DNA of 33,601 nucleotides from positions 1 to 33,601 of the forward strand of contig JAJFKZ010000013.1 in the NCBI GenBank assembly GCA_021772955.1, given 5' to 3'. This DNA comes from Gammaproteobacteria bacterium. GTDB taxonomy: Bacteria; Pseudomonadota; Gammaproteobacteria; Xanthomonadales; Wenzhouxiangellaceae. The stretch's first letter is position 1. Every line of letters starts with the position of its first letter. The translations under genes were made by a program, and so were the position numbers. Positions 20,263-29,764 of this stretch are shown in pieces. The notes under the pieces were generated by a model. The model saw only the letters and a program-made list of their open reading frames with translations, ran no database searches and was not told the origin of the DNA.

Positions 20263-20406
20263 GGGGTTGTGGTTGCTGGGGCTGTGGTTTGTTGGGGCAT
20301 GTGGTTGCAGTATAATGCGTTGGCAAAGCTGCCAGCATAAACAGATTGTCGCAGCGCTTCAATGCGTGCACATTGAAGAACCACTAGAAGCCCGAGTCAA
20401 TACCCC
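20263..20406. promoter_or_regulatory. Divergent psd / prmB promoter region
   Basis: On the plus strand, TTGTTG (20289-20294), a 16-base spacer and a perfect TATAAT (20311-20316) form a good sigma-70 promoter toward prmB. On the minus strand the overlapping TATACT (reverse of 20309-20314) is a plausible -10 toward psd, though its -35 is poor. The prmB leader contains a perfect hairpin CTTCAATG/CATTGAAG (20357-20378, 6-base loop). The stretch 20263-20297 is very G-rich on the plus strand, with three GGGG runs. Confidence 0.65.
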
Positions 20407-21330
20407 ATGCCCAATAGCATCCGTCTACACGAGCTGATTGCCAGCATCACGGCGCGTTTCGATGCTGCCGGACTGGTTTTTGGTCATGGTACCAGTAATG
20501 CACACGATGAAGCCTGTTGGCTGGCAGCCCACGCACTGGCCATGGATGTGGCCGCTGAGTTGCCAGATGTGGAGCTTTCGCCGGCACAAAGACTGGCCAT
20601 TGATGAGCTGACTGCGGTGCGGCTAAAACAGCGCCAGCCACTGGCTTATCTGCTTGGGGAAGCCTGGTTTTGTGGTTTGCCGTTCAGCGTCGATCAGCAC
20701 ACGCTGGTACCGCGTTCACCACTTGCCGAGCTCATCAACGAGCAGTTTCAGCCGTGGCTGGATATGCGCAGCAAGCAGACATTACTGGATATCGGAACCG
20801 GTTCAGGCTGTATCGCCATCGCTTGCGCCAAGACCATGCCCTGGCTGCAGGTCAGTGGTTCGGACATTGATGCGCAGGCTTTGTGCCTGGCTGCGGGCAA
20901 TGCACAGCGCCATGGGCTCGGTGATCGTTGTCGCTGGCTTGAAGCCGACGTTTTTTGCGGTATTGATGAAGCATTTGATGTCATCATCAGCAATCCACCC
21001 TATGTGCCCGCAATGCAGGCGCAGACCATGCCACGGGAGTATCAACACGAGCCTGCGCATGCATTGTTCAGCGGTGTGGACGGACTGGACCACGCTGCAG
21101 CCATTTTGCTGGATGCCGCCGATCATCTGCAGGCCCAAGGCGTGCTGGTACTTGAGTTGGGCGAGTCTGCTGCACTTTTGCAACAGCAGTTGCCGATGCT
21201 GCCGTTCATCTGGCCGGACCTTGAACACGGTGGCGAAGGGGTGATCATAGCCGAGCTCGGCATGCTACAACGACATGAACATGCTATAAAGAGCTGGTAC
21301 CAACAGCGGCAACAACGCAGCAAATCCTGA
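20407..21330 (+). CDS. prmB: Ribosomal protein L3 N5-glutamine methyltransferase
   Basis: PrmB methylates a glutamine of ribosomal protein L3 using S-adenosylmethionine. The 307-residue protein has the helical N-terminal domain of the HemK/Prm family (about residues 1-85). The PrmB-type sequence PRSPLAELI follows, then the SAM-binding motif LLDIGTGSGCIAIACA (about 126-141). The catalytic NPPY is at 196-199. PRSPxxELI and the position 4 bases before aroC favour PrmB over PrmC; E. coli has the same prmB-aroC order. The promoter is described for the divergent region upstream. Confidence 0.95.
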   Translation: MPNSIRLHELIASITARFDAAGLVFGHGTSNAHDEACWLAAHALAMDVAAELPDVELSPAQRLAIDELTAVRLKQRQPLAYLLGEAWFCGLPFSVDQHTLVPRSPLAELINEQFQPWLDMRSKQTLLDIGTGSGCIAIACAKTMPWLQVSGSDIDAQALCLAAGNAQRHGLGDRCRWLEADVFCGIDEAFDVIISNPPYVPAMQAQTMPREYQHEPAHALFSGVDGLDHAAAILLDAADHLQAQGVLVLELGESAALLQQQLPMLPFIWPDLEHGGEGVIIAELGMLQRHEHAIKSWYQQRQQRSKS

Positions 21331-21333
21331 ACC

Positions 21334-22425
21334 ATGTCCAGCAACTCATTTGGAAAATTGTTTACCGTCACCACGTTTGGCGAGAGCCACGGGCCGGCCA
21401 TCGGCTGCGTCATTGACGGATGTCCACCAGGCTTGCCGATTGCAGCGGACAGAATCGAGCAGCAACTGCAGCGCCGTGCCACTGGTCGCAGTCGGCATAC
21501 CTCGCAACGTCACGAAGAAGACGCAGTGGAAATTCTCTCCGGCGTGTTTGCCGGACACAGCACCGGCGCGCCGATTGCCTTGCTGGTGCGCAACACCGAT
21601 GCCCGCAGCAAGGATTACCGCAAAATTGCCGAGCAGTTTCGTCCCGGCCATGCTGACTGGACCTATCACAAGAAATACGGCATTCGAGATTATCAGGGCG
21701 GTGGTCGCTCGTCAGCGCGCGAAACCACCATGCGCGTTGCGGCCGGTGCAATAGCCAGAGATTATCTGGCCACACTGGGCATTCAGATTCGCGGCTATCT
21801 GGCGCAAATCGGGCCGCTAAGAACCGATCATACACTGCAACTGGACACGGTCGACGACAACCCGTTCTTCTGTCCGGATCCAGCGCTGGTGCCGGAGCTG
21901 GAAGCCTTCATGGACAAGCTGCGCAAGAGTGGCGACTCGGTCGGCGCACGCGTCAACGTTATCGCCAGCGGTGTTCCCGTGGGCCTGGGTGAGCCGGTTT
22001 ACGGCAAGCTGGATGCAGAAATTGCTGCGGCGATGATGAGCATCAATGCAGTCAAGGGCGTGGAAATTGGTGCCGGATTTGCGGCAGTTGAACAGCCCGG
22101 CAGTGTTCATCGCGATGAAATCACGCCGCAGGGGTTTCTCAGTAATCACGCCGGTGGTGTGCTGGGTGGCATATCCAGTGGGCAGGACATACTGGTGAGC
22201 ATGGTGTACAAGCCAACTTCAAGTTTGCGCCTGCCCGGCAAGACCATCAATACTGACGGTGAACCGGTGGAAATTGTCACTACCGGCAGGCATGATCCTT
22301 GTGTCGGTATTCGTGCCACGCCCATCGCTGAAGCCATGCTCGCGCTGGTGCTGATGGATCAGTATCTCAGGAACCGTGCACAATGTGGCGATGTTGGTAT
22401 AATCAAACCTGATATTTCTCAATAA
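21334..22425 (+). CDS. aroC: Chorismate synthase
   Basis: AroC converts 5-enolpyruvylshikimate 3-phosphate to chorismate using reduced FMN, the last step of the shikimate pathway. The 363-residue product has the family length. Its signatures are [17 protein letters not shown] (about residues 12-28), [24 protein letters not shown] (about 126-137) and the late [16 protein letters not shown]. It starts 4 bases after prmB and is probably translated from the same mRNA. Chorismate also feeds the tryptophan pathway whose trpFBA genes lie downstream, though they are not adjacent. Confidence 0.98.
   Translation: MSSNSFGKLFTVTTFGESHGPAIGCVIDGCPPGLPIAADRIEQQLQRRATGRSRHTSQRHEEDAVEILSGVFAGHSTGAPIALLVRNTDARSKDYRKIAEQFRPGHADWTYHKKYGIRDYQGGGRSSARETTMRVAAGAIARDYLATLGIQIRGYLAQIGPLRTDHTLQLDTVDDNPFFCPDPALVPELEAFMDKLRKSGDSVGARVNVIASGVPVGLGEPVYGKLDAEIAAAMMSINAVKGVEIGAGFAAVEQPGSVHRDEITPQGFLSNHAGGVLGGISSGQDILVSMVYKPTSSLRLPGKTINTDGEPVEIVTTGRHDPCVGIRATPIAEAMLALVLMDQYLRNRAQCGDVGIIKPDISQ
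22398..22403 (+). promoter_or_regulatory. Candidate extended -10 promoter for asd
   Basis: TGG-TATAAT (TG at 22395-22396, TATAAT at 22398-22403) is a perfect extended -10 inside the 3' end of aroC, with no recognisable -35. It lies about 80 bases before the asd start codon, which is preceded by AGGAG (22470-22474). Confidence 0.5.
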
Positions 22426-22483
22426 TACATGGACATAGTGCCATTTTGAAAAATCATTCTGGAATAATGCAGGAGCCGAGCTC

Positions 22484-23539
22484 ATGAACACCGACGTTGC
22501 CGTGGCCGTGGTCGGTGCCACCGGGCTGGTCGGTGAAACCATGCTCGAAATGCTGGCTGAACGTCAGTTTGCAGTGACCCAGGTGCATGCTCTGGCCAGT
22601 AGTGCCTCGGCCGGCAAGCGCATGCGTTTTGCCGATCACAATCTGGTTGTGCGTGAGGCCAGTCAGTTTGACTTCAGTCAGGTCCAGGTGGCATTGTTTT
22701 CCGCTGGTAGCGAGGTGGCACGCGAGCACGGGCAGCGCGCTGCTGCTGCTGGTTGTCTGGTCATTGATAACTCGTCGGCGTTTCGAAATGATGACGACAA
22801 GTTGTTGATTGTGCCGGAAATCAATGGCCATCTGATGGCAGATTTGCAGCCCGGACAGGGCGCGATCATCGCCAATCCAAATTGTTCGACCATACAGATG
22901 TTGATGGTGCTGGCGCCATTGCATCGCGATATTGGCATTGCGCGTGTCAATGTCAGCACCTATCAGTCGGTGTCCGGGGCCGGGCGCACGGCCATGGAAG
23001 CACTGGCCAGGAATGCGCTTGATCGGCTTTCCATGCGCGAACCGAAAACCCTGGGACAACAACATTGCATGGCGTTTGACGTGTGGCCGCAAATCGATGA
23101 GCTGCAGGACAATGGCTATACCCGTGAGGAAATGAAAATGCTGCTGGAGACCAGAAAAATTCTCGGTGACCAGCAGTTGCACGTGAACGCAACCGCAGTG
23201 CGAGTGCCGGTTTTTAATGGTCATGCCATGACCGTGCATATCGAGTTCAAGGCCGAGGTGGACATGCAGCGGGTTCAGGCTATTCTGGAACAGCAAGTCG
23301 GGGTCAGGTTGATGAATACTGATCAGCATTGGCCATCACCGGTACAACAGACTGGTAGTGACGAAGTGTATGTCGGCAGACTGCGGCGGGATCTTGGCAA
23401 TCCATGTGCCATAAACTGCTGGATAGTCGCTGATAATATTCGTAAAGGTGCGGCCCTGAATGCAATTCAGATCATGGAACAGTGGTTACGGCTGTTGCAG
23501 GCTGATGAGCCACTTCATGAACGGGCTATGGTTGTTTGA
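22484..23539 (+). CDS. asd: Aspartate-semialdehyde dehydrogenase
   Basis: Asd reduces aspartyl phosphate to aspartate semialdehyde with NADPH, the branch point to lysine, diaminopimelate, methionine and threonine. The 351-residue protein begins with the nucleotide-binding VAVVGATGLVGETMLEML. It carries the catalytic Cys134 in NPNCST, then NVSTYQSVSGAGR, FDVWPQIDE, NGYTREEMKM and the late VPVFNGH, which supplies the active-site histidine. In Pseudomonas a degenerate paralogue (USG-1) lacking this cysteine occupies the equivalent locus. Here the cysteine is intact, so I call a true enzyme. The start ATG 22484 follows AGGAG. fimV begins about 31 bases downstream. Confidence 0.95.
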   Translation: MNTDVAVAVVGATGLVGETMLEMLAERQFAVTQVHALASSASAGKRMRFADHNLVVREASQFDFSQVQVALFSAGSEVAREHGQRAAAAGCLVIDNSSAFRNDDDKLLIVPEINGHLMADLQPGQGAIIANPNCSTIQMLMVLAPLHRDIGIARVNVSTYQSVSGAGRTAMEALARNALDRLSMREPKTLGQQHCMAFDVWPQIDELQDNGYTREEMKMLLETRKILGDQQLHVNATAVRVPVFNGHAMTVHIEFKAEVDMQRVQAILEQQVGVRLMNTDQHWPSPVQQTGSDEVYVGRLRRDLGNPCAINCWIVADNIRKGAALNAIQIMEQWLRLLQADEPLHERAMVV

Positions 23540-23570
23540 GTAACGAGAACACAGCAGTGGAAAGCAAGTA

Positions 23571-26500
23571 GTGATGACATTATCCGGACCAGACAGACTA
23601 ATTAAAGCCATGACAATGGATTGCAGCCGGATCTGGTTGCTGTTGTTGAGCGTGCTTTGCATGCCGCTGGCAGCGACTGAACTCGGTGCGCCGGAAATTC
23701 GCTCTTATCTGGGCGAGCCGTTGCAGGCGCGCATTGCGCTGGATAACGTCGATCTGGAACAGATTGATGTCGCCAAGACCGGTTTGGCGCCGCCACTGGA
23801 ATGGGCCCGTCAAGGTGCCGGAGTCTTTCCGGAATCGCTGCAGCTTTCGGCTGCTATCGAACGCGACGAACAAGGCTATTTTATCGAGGTACGCTCGGAG
23901 AACCCGGTCAATGAGCCGGTTCTGCAACTGCTGCTGGATCTGCAATTGCCGGAATCTGCGCTGGTCAGCAAACCGTATATCCTGTTTCTGGATCCCAAGC
24001 CCAGCCCGGGGGATCGGGCGCGCAACAGTCTGGCCATGCGCAGATCCCAGCGTCAGGCTGATGCCAGGAGCACGGATGCGGCCAGCAGTGCGAACAACAG
24101 TCAGGCCTCCAGGGCCACTGTGGCTAGACCAGCGATACAGTTGCAATCGACAGCGTCGACCGCTACCAGCTATGGTCCGGTGCAATCCGGGCAAACACTG
24201 TGGGGCATCGCTCAGCGTCATGCTGCTGCCACGCCGCTGACCGCACAGCAATGGCTGGTCGCATTTCAAAACGCCAACCCCAATGCACTGCAGGATCCTG
24301 AAAATGTGAATACCCTGCGCAGCGGCGCCATGTTGAAGATACCTGATGTCAACTCGGTAGCGGGTATCTCGCACTATGACGCAGTGATAAGATTGCGTGA
24401 ACAGAACATGGCCTGGAGTAATACCGGCGGCCGCTTGCAGGTACTGGATGCTGACGACGGCGGAGCCTCTGGCGATGGCATCAACAACAGTGTCGCAGCG
24501 CTGCGAATTGCACGTCTGCAGGAAGAGTTGTTGACCGTAAAGCGTGAAAATGCAGCCTTGCGTGAACAAGTAGAAGTGCTGGATGCCGAAATTGATCAGC
24601 GTGATGTGGAAATACAGGCACTGCAAGCCAATGTCAGACTGAATGCAGCTGGTAATGGCGAAAGTCTGGATGCATTGGTCAGTATGGAGTATGGATTGAA
24701 TGGCAATAGCAATGCTGGTTCAGGCGCAGCTACCGAGCTCGATGTCTCAACCGATCAGCCAGGTTCCAATCAGGCAGATACCAGTCTGACCGAGTCCGCC
24801 AAGTCCACAACTGATCAGTTTGACGTCAGCGGCAACAATGCTGACGACAGTGTCTCCGACCATGCAGCGCGGGAAGCTGCCACCAGCACCGCCGGAGATG
24901 AAAGCACTGCCGCCGCCATCCTGTCGGCGCAGAACAAACCGGCATTGGCTGCTCAGCTGCCAGATGCCACCGAGTCCTGGCTGCAGCAGTTTGACTGGCT
25001 GCCCGGCTCGACCAACGGCATGATCGTGTTCGCGGCAATGACGCTGTTGCTGCTGGCGGCATTGTTCTGGGCATTGCGCTCCATGTTCAGTCGCAGCAGT
25101 GACGATACTGATTATCAGGCAATGCTGAATGAGCTGAACCGGCATCGTAAATTACCGCCCACAAAGGAACCTGATGGTGTTGCGGGCGACCTCGGCGCAT
25201 CCGAGTCAGCGGCAGTCAGCGCCGACTCGTCATCAGCTAATGGGCCATCAGCTAATGAGCTGGGGCAAGAAGTGGGTGACAGCATTGACCACACAACAGC
25301 AGAAGACCACGCGGACCAGCCTGTCCGCAACGCTGCAGCTGATACCGCAGCCGCCACAGCGAGGCAGCATGCTGATCTGAGTGACCCGTCGAGCAAAGCG
25401 GATCCTGCTGCTGTTGCTGAAGATGTTGCTATCGATCTGGCTTGGGAAATGCCCGCTGCAGAGGATGCTGAAGGTGACGATTGGCGAGATCAGATCAATG
25501 CCATCATGGATGAGATGGAGCAGGAACAGCAGCAACACAGTAGCCAGGACGATCAAGCCAGTCGAACTGCTGCAGGTACGGATGATGATCATGCAGCTGT
25601 TGCTTTGGACTTGCCAGCAGCAACAACTGACAGTGACTCGGGCGCGCAGGCTGAACCAGCAGCAGAGACTGTCGCCGAGCAGCTGCCTGCCATGGATATG
25701 AACATGGGCATGGACGTGGATGTGGATGTGGACAGGGACGAGCAGGTCATGGCCGGCACGGATCTGCGCCAGTCTGCCGCTGGCCAATCGACTGCGGTTG
25801 ACGACAACACGAGCGAAGTTGATTCAGACGATATGATTGCAGAAGCAGCTGAAACCGAGCAGGGTTTCATCGGCAACGAGCCGCTCAAGTTTGATTTATC
25901 CGCCAGTACTGCGACAGCGGATGAAGACATCACGGCAGCCGATGACGATGCACCTGCTGCTGCGGGTAAATCGGCACAAGACAGCTTGCTCAGTGCGCCG
26001 TTGGCGTTCGACCATGGTAACGAGCCATCAGCAGCACAAGGTCAAAGTGCACAATCCAGCAACGACCCTGACAGGCTTGCAGATGGGGATGAACCTGTTC
26101 AGACAGACCGCGATGATGTTGTCACTGCTGCTGCGAGCGCAACCGAGCAACCCGTGGATGATCTGCCGCCGCTGTCGTTTGATGTATTCGATGATGATCT
26201 TACCGGTCTGGATGACGATGCAGCGCCAATAACAGATCAGGCTGCTGCAGGCGCTACCCACCAGCAGTCTGATACGGACGCTGACTCGCTATTGCAAAGT
26301 GAGTTCGATCCGTTTGCCGACAGCATACCCGAGCCGAATGCCGGTGATGGTGATGACTGGTTGGATATCGGCTCGGATGACGCTGCATCAGCAGAGGCTT
26401 TGACCGAGCAAGCCGCTACACCATCCGCACCATCGCTGCCAGCAGAACAGCTGCGGTCTGATGCAGCGGCAAGTCCTGCAGCGCCGTCGTCAGTAACGCG

Positions 26501-26723
26501 CCAGCCGCCGCCCCAAGACAGTAGCACTGATAGCACTGATAGCACTGATGACGACGACGAGGATGAGTTTGACAGCATCGAAATCAAGCTGGATCTGGCG
26601 CGTGCTTATCTGGCCATGGGCGACTATCAGGCCATGCGCATCTTGCTGGATGAGATTGGTGACCAGGGCAATACGCAACAGCGTGATGAAATCGCCGCCT
26701 TGCTGCATCAGGCACAAAGCTGA
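23571..26723 (+). CDS. fimV: FimV-family peptidoglycan-binding hub protein
   Basis: FimV is an inner-membrane hub needed for type IV pilus assembly and polar organisation in Pseudomonas. The 1050-residue ORF has the FimV layout: a signal peptide (MTMDCSRIWLLLLSVL, best start ATG 23610; outer GTG 23571 and ATG 23574 are possible), the FimV core domain (about residues 36-145) and a LysM peptidoglycan-binding domain (about 201-262, beginning YGPVQSGQTLWGIAQRHA). A coiled coil (about 310-360), one membrane helix (about 482-502) and a very acidic low-complexity cytoplasmic region (about 510-995) follow. The C-terminal FimV motif (about 1001-1047, KLDLARAYLAMGDYQAM) is a TPR-like partner-binding segment. 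The acidic region holds several short tandem repeats. Position between asd and truA matches Pseudomonas. Confidence 0.95.
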   Translation: MMTLSGPDRLIKAMTMDCSRIWLLLLSVLCMPLAATELGAPEIRSYLGEPLQARIALDNVDLEQIDVAKTGLAPPLEWARQGAGVFPESLQLSAAIERDEQGYFIEVRSENPVNEPVLQLLLDLQLPESALVSKPYILFLDPKPSPGDRARNSLAMRRSQRQADARSTDAASSANNSQASRATVARPAIQLQSTASTATSYGPVQSGQTLWGIAQRHAAATPLTAQQWLVAFQNANPNALQDPENVNTLRSGAMLKIPDVNSVAGISHYDAVIRLREQNMAWSNTGGRLQVLDADDGGASGDGINNSVAALRIARLQEELLTVKRENAALREQVEVLDAEIDQRDVEIQALQANVRLNAAGNGESLDALVSMEYGLNGNSNAGSGAATELDVSTDQPGSNQADTSLTESAKSTTDQFDVSGNNADDSVSDHAAREAATSTAGDESTAAAILSAQNKPALAAQLPDATESWLQQFDWLPGSTNGMIVFAAMTLLLLAALFWALRSMFSRSSDDTDYQAMLNELNRHRKLPPTKEPDGVAGDLGASESAAVSADSSSANGPSANELGQEVGDSIDHTTAEDHADQPVRNAAADTAAATARQHADLSDPSSKADPAAVAEDVAIDLAWEMPAAEDAEGDDWRDQINAIMDEMEQEQQQHSSQDDQASRTAAGTDDDHAAVALDLPAATTDSDSGAQAEPAAETVAEQLPAMDMNMGMDVDVDVDRDEQVMAGTDLRQSAAGQSTAVDDNTSEVDSDDMIAEAAETEQGFIGNEPLKFDLSASTATADEDITAADDDAPAAAGKSAQDSLLSAPLAFDHGNEPSAAQGQSAQSSNDPDRLADGDEPVQTDRDDVVTAAASATEQPVDDLPPLSFDVFDDDLTGLDDDAAPITDQAAAGATHQQSDTDADSLLQSEFDPFADSIPEPNAGDGDDWLDIGSDDAASAEALTEQAATPSAPSLPAEQLRSDAAASPAAPSSVTRQPPPQDSSTDSTDSTDDDDEDEFDSIEIKLDLARAYLAMGDYQAMRILLDEIGDQGNTQQRDEIAALLHQAQS
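25231..25260 (+). repeat. Imperfect 15-bp tandem repeat in fimV
   Basis: Two copies of CATCAGCTAATG followed by a variable triplet lie side by side and encode S-S-A-N-G-P then S-A-N-E. The unit is a multiple of three, so copy change keeps the frame. Confidence 0.6.
26522..26548 (+). repeat. 9-bp tandem repeat (TAGCACTGA)x3 in fimV
   Basis: Three exact copies of TAGCACTGA encode a Ser-Thr-Asp triplet repeat just before a run of acidic residues and the C-terminal FimV domain. The in-frame unit predicts length polymorphism between strains. Confidence 0.85.
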
Positions 26724-26818
26724 ATCTTGCTGCCAGCTGCTCATGCAGCGTATTAACCTCAAGCATCCGCTTGCGCACGGCCGCGGCTTTTGCCGCAGCT
26801 GATGTCCAGCGACTGTAG

Positions 26819-27607
26819 GTGAATGCCCGCTCCGCATTACCCATGAAGCGTCTGGCCATGGGTATTGAATACGATGGTCGCGGCTATCTGGGCTGGCAAC
26901 GACAGCGCCAATCGCCCACCGTGCAGGAAGTACTGGAGCAGGCCATCAGCCTGGTTGCTGACCAGCGCTGCGTTGTGCATGCCGCTGGACGCACGGATAC
27001 CGGTGTGCATGCTCGTTGTCAGGTCGCGCATTATGACAGCTCGGCCAAGCGCACTGAGCGGCAGTGGTTGCTGGGCATCAACAGTCATCTGCCGGCAGAC
27101 ATTACAGTCTTGTGGGTGCAACAGGTGAGTGCAGATTTTCACGCTCGCTTCAGCGCCAAATCACGCAGTTATGAGTATTTGATCTGCAATCGGGTGGTGC
27201 GGCCGGCGTTGCAGAACGGTCTGGTTGCCTGGGTGCGCAAGCCACTGAATCATGAGCACATGCACGCGGCAGCGCAACAGTTGCTCGGTGAACATGACTT
27301 CAGCAGCTTTCGTGCGCAGGGGTGTCAGGCGCACTCACCACAGCGGGAGGTGCAAGCTGTCAGTGTCAGCCGTAGCGATGATCTGGTACGCCTCCACATA
27401 CGCGCCAATGCATTTTTATATCACATGGTTCGAAACATCAGCGGTAGTCTGATCGACGTTGGTCTGGGCCGGCATGAACCGGCCCACATGCACCAGCTGC
27501 TGCTGGCCAGGGATCGCAAGCTGGCGGGTGTGACCGCGCCCGCCCACGGCTTGTATTTTTTGCAGGCGGAGTATGCCGATACATTTGCCCTGCCGAGTAT
27601 GCCCTGA
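26819..27607 (+). CDS. truA: tRNA pseudouridine(38-40) synthase
   Basis: TruA converts uridines 38-40 of the tRNA anticodon arm to pseudouridine. The protein shows LAMGIEYDGRGYLGWQRQ, the catalytic Asp in GRTDTGVHA and DFHARFSAKSRSYEYLI. The C-terminal FLYHMVRNISGSLIDVGLG is typical. Counted from GTG 26819 the product is 262 residues and the catalytic Asp is residue 60, the same number as in E. coli, which favours this start. ATG 26843 (MKRLAMG) is an alternative, and neither has a clear ribosome binding site. It lies 95 bases after fimV, as in Pseudomonas. Confidence 0.96.
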   Translation: MNARSALPMKRLAMGIEYDGRGYLGWQRQRQSPTVQEVLEQAISLVADQRCVVHAAGRTDTGVHARCQVAHYDSSAKRTERQWLLGINSHLPADITVLWVQQVSADFHARFSAKSRSYEYLICNRVVRPALQNGLVAWVRKPLNHEHMHAAAQQLLGEHDFSSFRAQGCQAHSPQREVQAVSVSRSDDLVRLHIRANAFLYHMVRNISGSLIDVGLGRHEPAHMHQLLLARDRKLAGVTAPAHGLYFLQAEYADTFALPSMP

Positions 27608-27672
27608 GCAGGTTTGCACTGAGCGAGGGTTCAGATAGTGCAAGCTTTGCTGAAATTACAGTTATCATGTCA

Positions 27673-27700
27673 TTGACAGTCACCACTGCTGGCACATACT
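27673..27700 (+). promoter_or_regulatory. Sigma-70 promoter candidate for trpFBA
   Basis: TTGACA (27673-27678, consensus), a 16-base spacer and CATACT (27695-27700) lie about 130 bases before the trpF start. I saw no leader peptide rich in Trp codons and no attenuator-like hairpin with a T run in 27701-27831. Confidence 0.5.
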
Positions 27701-27831
27701 GGTCAGCTGCACTGAACCGGCCTTGGCAGCAAGGCGAACAAGAGGATGAACAATGATTGCCTTGACGTAACGGGATCAATACATGCTGTTGGAACTTGAA
27801 CAACCATCAAATTGCTGATTATCATCCGACT

Positions 27832-28524
27832 ATGCAGGATTCACGAAACCACAACACAAGAATCAAGTTCTGCGGCCTGACCCGGGCCGAGGATGTTGAT
27901 TGTGCGATACAGCTCGGCGTGGATGAAATCGGACTGGTGTTTGCCGGTCATAAACGTAACCTGGACATTGACAGTGCCGGCAAGCTGGCGGCCATGGCCA
28001 CGGGCAAAGTGCAAATTACCGGGTTGTTTATGGATCACGACGTCGCGGCTGTGCAGCAGATTCTGGCCCAGGTGGCGCTGGACCGGCTGCAGTTTCATGG
28101 TCGTGAGAGTGCGGACTACTGCGCCAGTTTCGGTCGACCATGGTTGAAGGCCATCGCCGCCGGTGACCGGCAGGATCTGCTGCAGGAGCTGGAACAATGG
28201 GCGCCGCAGCAAGCTCGACAACTGCTGGCCTTGCTGCTGGATGCACACACCAGCGGCACAGCAGGTGGCAGTGGAGAGGTATTCAACTGGACGCGCATTC
28301 CGCAGCAGCGGCCGTTGCCAATTTATCTGGCAGGTGGTTTGACGCCTGCCAATGTCGCTGCCGCAATCAGGCAAGTCAGGCCTGAAACCGTCGATGTATC
28401 GTCGGGCATAGAAATCAGTCCGGGTATTAAATGTCCGGATACCATGGAATCTTTCGTCAATGAGGTAAGAAATGTCTTTGAAAGCAGGCAACCAGATGCC
28501 AACATCAGCAACAACCAGCGGTGA
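27832..28524 (+). CDS. trpF: Phosphoribosylanthranilate isomerase
   Basis: TrpF isomerises phosphoribosylanthranilate to the deoxyribulose form in tryptophan synthesis. From ATG 27832 ([18 protein letters not shown]) it has 230 residues, and an upstream in-frame TTG 27796 adds twelve without support. The catalytic cysteine lies in KFCGLTR, the catalytic aspartate in [20 protein letters not shown], and the phosphate-binding strand ends [11 protein letters not shown] and VDVSSGIE. It heads the trpF-trpB-trpA cluster. Its 3' end overlaps or abuts trpB, depending on the trpB start. Confidence 0.96.
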   Translation: MQDSRNHNTRIKFCGLTRAEDVDCAIQLGVDEIGLVFAGHKRNLDIDSAGKLAAMATGKVQITGLFMDHDVAAVQQILAQVALDRLQFHGRESADYCASFGRPWLKAIAAGDRQDLLQELEQWAPQQARQLLALLLDAHTSGTAGGSGEVFNWTRIPQQRPLPIYLAGGLTPANVAAAIRQVRPETVDVSSGIEISPGIKCPDTMESFVNEVRNVFESRQPDANISNNQR

Positions 28525-29764
28525 GATTCCTGCAATGTGGCGATTTGCTGACGCCATAGCCGGAGCCAGCGGTGCCAGTGTGCCGGATGCACGCGGTCAT
28601 TTTGGGGACTATGGTGGCAGCTTTGTGTCCGAAACCTTGATGACCGGGCTGCAGGAATTGACCGAGCAGTATCAGCGCTGGCGACATGACCCTGGCTTCA
28701 TGGCCGAATTTGCGCGCGACCTCAAGCATTACGTTGGCAGACCCTCGCCCATCTATGCGGCTGAGCGACTCACGCAACACGTCGGTGGTGCGCGCATCTT
28801 GCTCAAGCGCGAAGATCTCAACCACACCGGCGCACACAAGATCAACAACACCGTGGGACAGGCATTGCTGGCCCGGTATGCCGGCAAACAGCGGGTTATT
28901 GCCGAAACCGGTGCTGGCCAGCACGGCGTGGCAACGGCCACCGTCGCGGCACGCCTGGGTATGCAATGTGTGGTGTACATGGGTGAAGTCGACATTCAGC
29001 GCCAGTCCATTAATGTGTTTCGCATGCGCCTGTTGGGGGCCGAGGTGCGTTCGGTGAGCAGTGGTTCGAAGACGCTCAAGGATGCCATGAATGAGGCATT
29101 GCGGGACTGGATCACCAACGTTGATGACACGTTTTACATCATCGGCACAGTTGCCGGCCCGCATCCGTATCCGATGCTGGTGCGCGATTTCAATTCGGTG
29201 GTCGGGCGCGAGGCGCGCGAGCAGATGCTGGCTGATCATGGCTGTCTGCCGGATGCGCTGGTGGCCTGTGTTGGCGGGGGCTCCAATGCAATGGGTCTGT
29301 TCCATGCCTTCGTCAATGACGAGGAAGTGGCCATGTACGGTGTCGAAGCCGGTGGTGAAGGTATTGCTACCGGTCAGCATGCTGCCAGCCTGGTGGGTGG
29401 TCGTCCCGGTGTCTTGCACGGTAGCAAGACCTATTTGCTGGACAACGATGACGGCCAGATTACCGAAACACACTCCATTTCTGCCGGTCTGGATTATCCG
29501 GGTGTTGGTCCCGAGCACGCCTGGCTCAAGGATACCGGCCGTGCCAATTATGTCAGCGTGACCGATAGCGAAACCATGGCGGCTTTTCACAAGCTGACCC
29601 GGCTGGAGGGTATATTGCCAGCGCTGGAAAGCTCCCACGCGGTTGCCTATGGCATGCAACTTGCCGCCAGCATGCGACCGGATCAGACCGTGTTAATCAA
29701 CCTGTCCGGTCGTGGTGACAAGGATGTGCAGACCGTGGCCAAGCTGGAAGGAATCAAGCTGTGA
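28472..29764 (+). CDS. trpB: Tryptophan synthase beta chain
   Basis: TrpB is the PLP enzyme that joins indole and serine, within the alpha2-beta2 complex. The PLP lysine is Lys123 in [10 protein letters not shown] (Lys87 in E. coli). [20 protein letters not shown] and the phosphate-binding GGGSNAMG are intact. Start choice is open. ATG 28472 has a good site (GAGGT, 5 bases upstream) but overlaps trpF by 53 bases and adds about 35 unaligned residues. ATG 28535 ([10 protein letters not shown]), 10 bases after the trpF stop, gives 409 residues, nearer the usual 397. Family similarity begins at about residue 40 ([14 protein letters not shown]). trpA overlaps the stop. Confidence 0.97.
   Translation: MSLKAGNQMPTSATTSGEIPAMWRFADAIAGASGASVPDARGHFGDYGGSFVSETLMTGLQELTEQYQRWRHDPGFMAEFARDLKHYVGRPSPIYAAERLTQHVGGARILLKREDLNHTGAHKINNTVGQALLARYAGKQRVIAETGAGQHGVATATVAARLGMQCVVYMGEVDIQRQSINVFRMRLLGAEVRSVSSGSKTLKDAMNEALRDWITNVDDTFYIIGTVAGPHPYPMLVRDFNSVVGREAREQMLADHGCLPDALVACVGGGSNAMGLFHAFVNDEEVAMYGVEAGGEGIATGQHAASLVGGRPGVLHGSKTYLLDNDDGQITETHSISAGLDYPGVGPEHAWLKDTGRANYVSVTDSETMAAFHKLTRLEGILPALESSHAVAYGMQLAASMRPDQTVLINLSGRGDKDVQTVAKLEGIKL

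Noticed and set aside
22484-23539. Possible catalytically dead USG-1 paralogue instead of Asd
   Set aside because: The catalytic cysteine (NPNCST) and active-site histidine region are intact.
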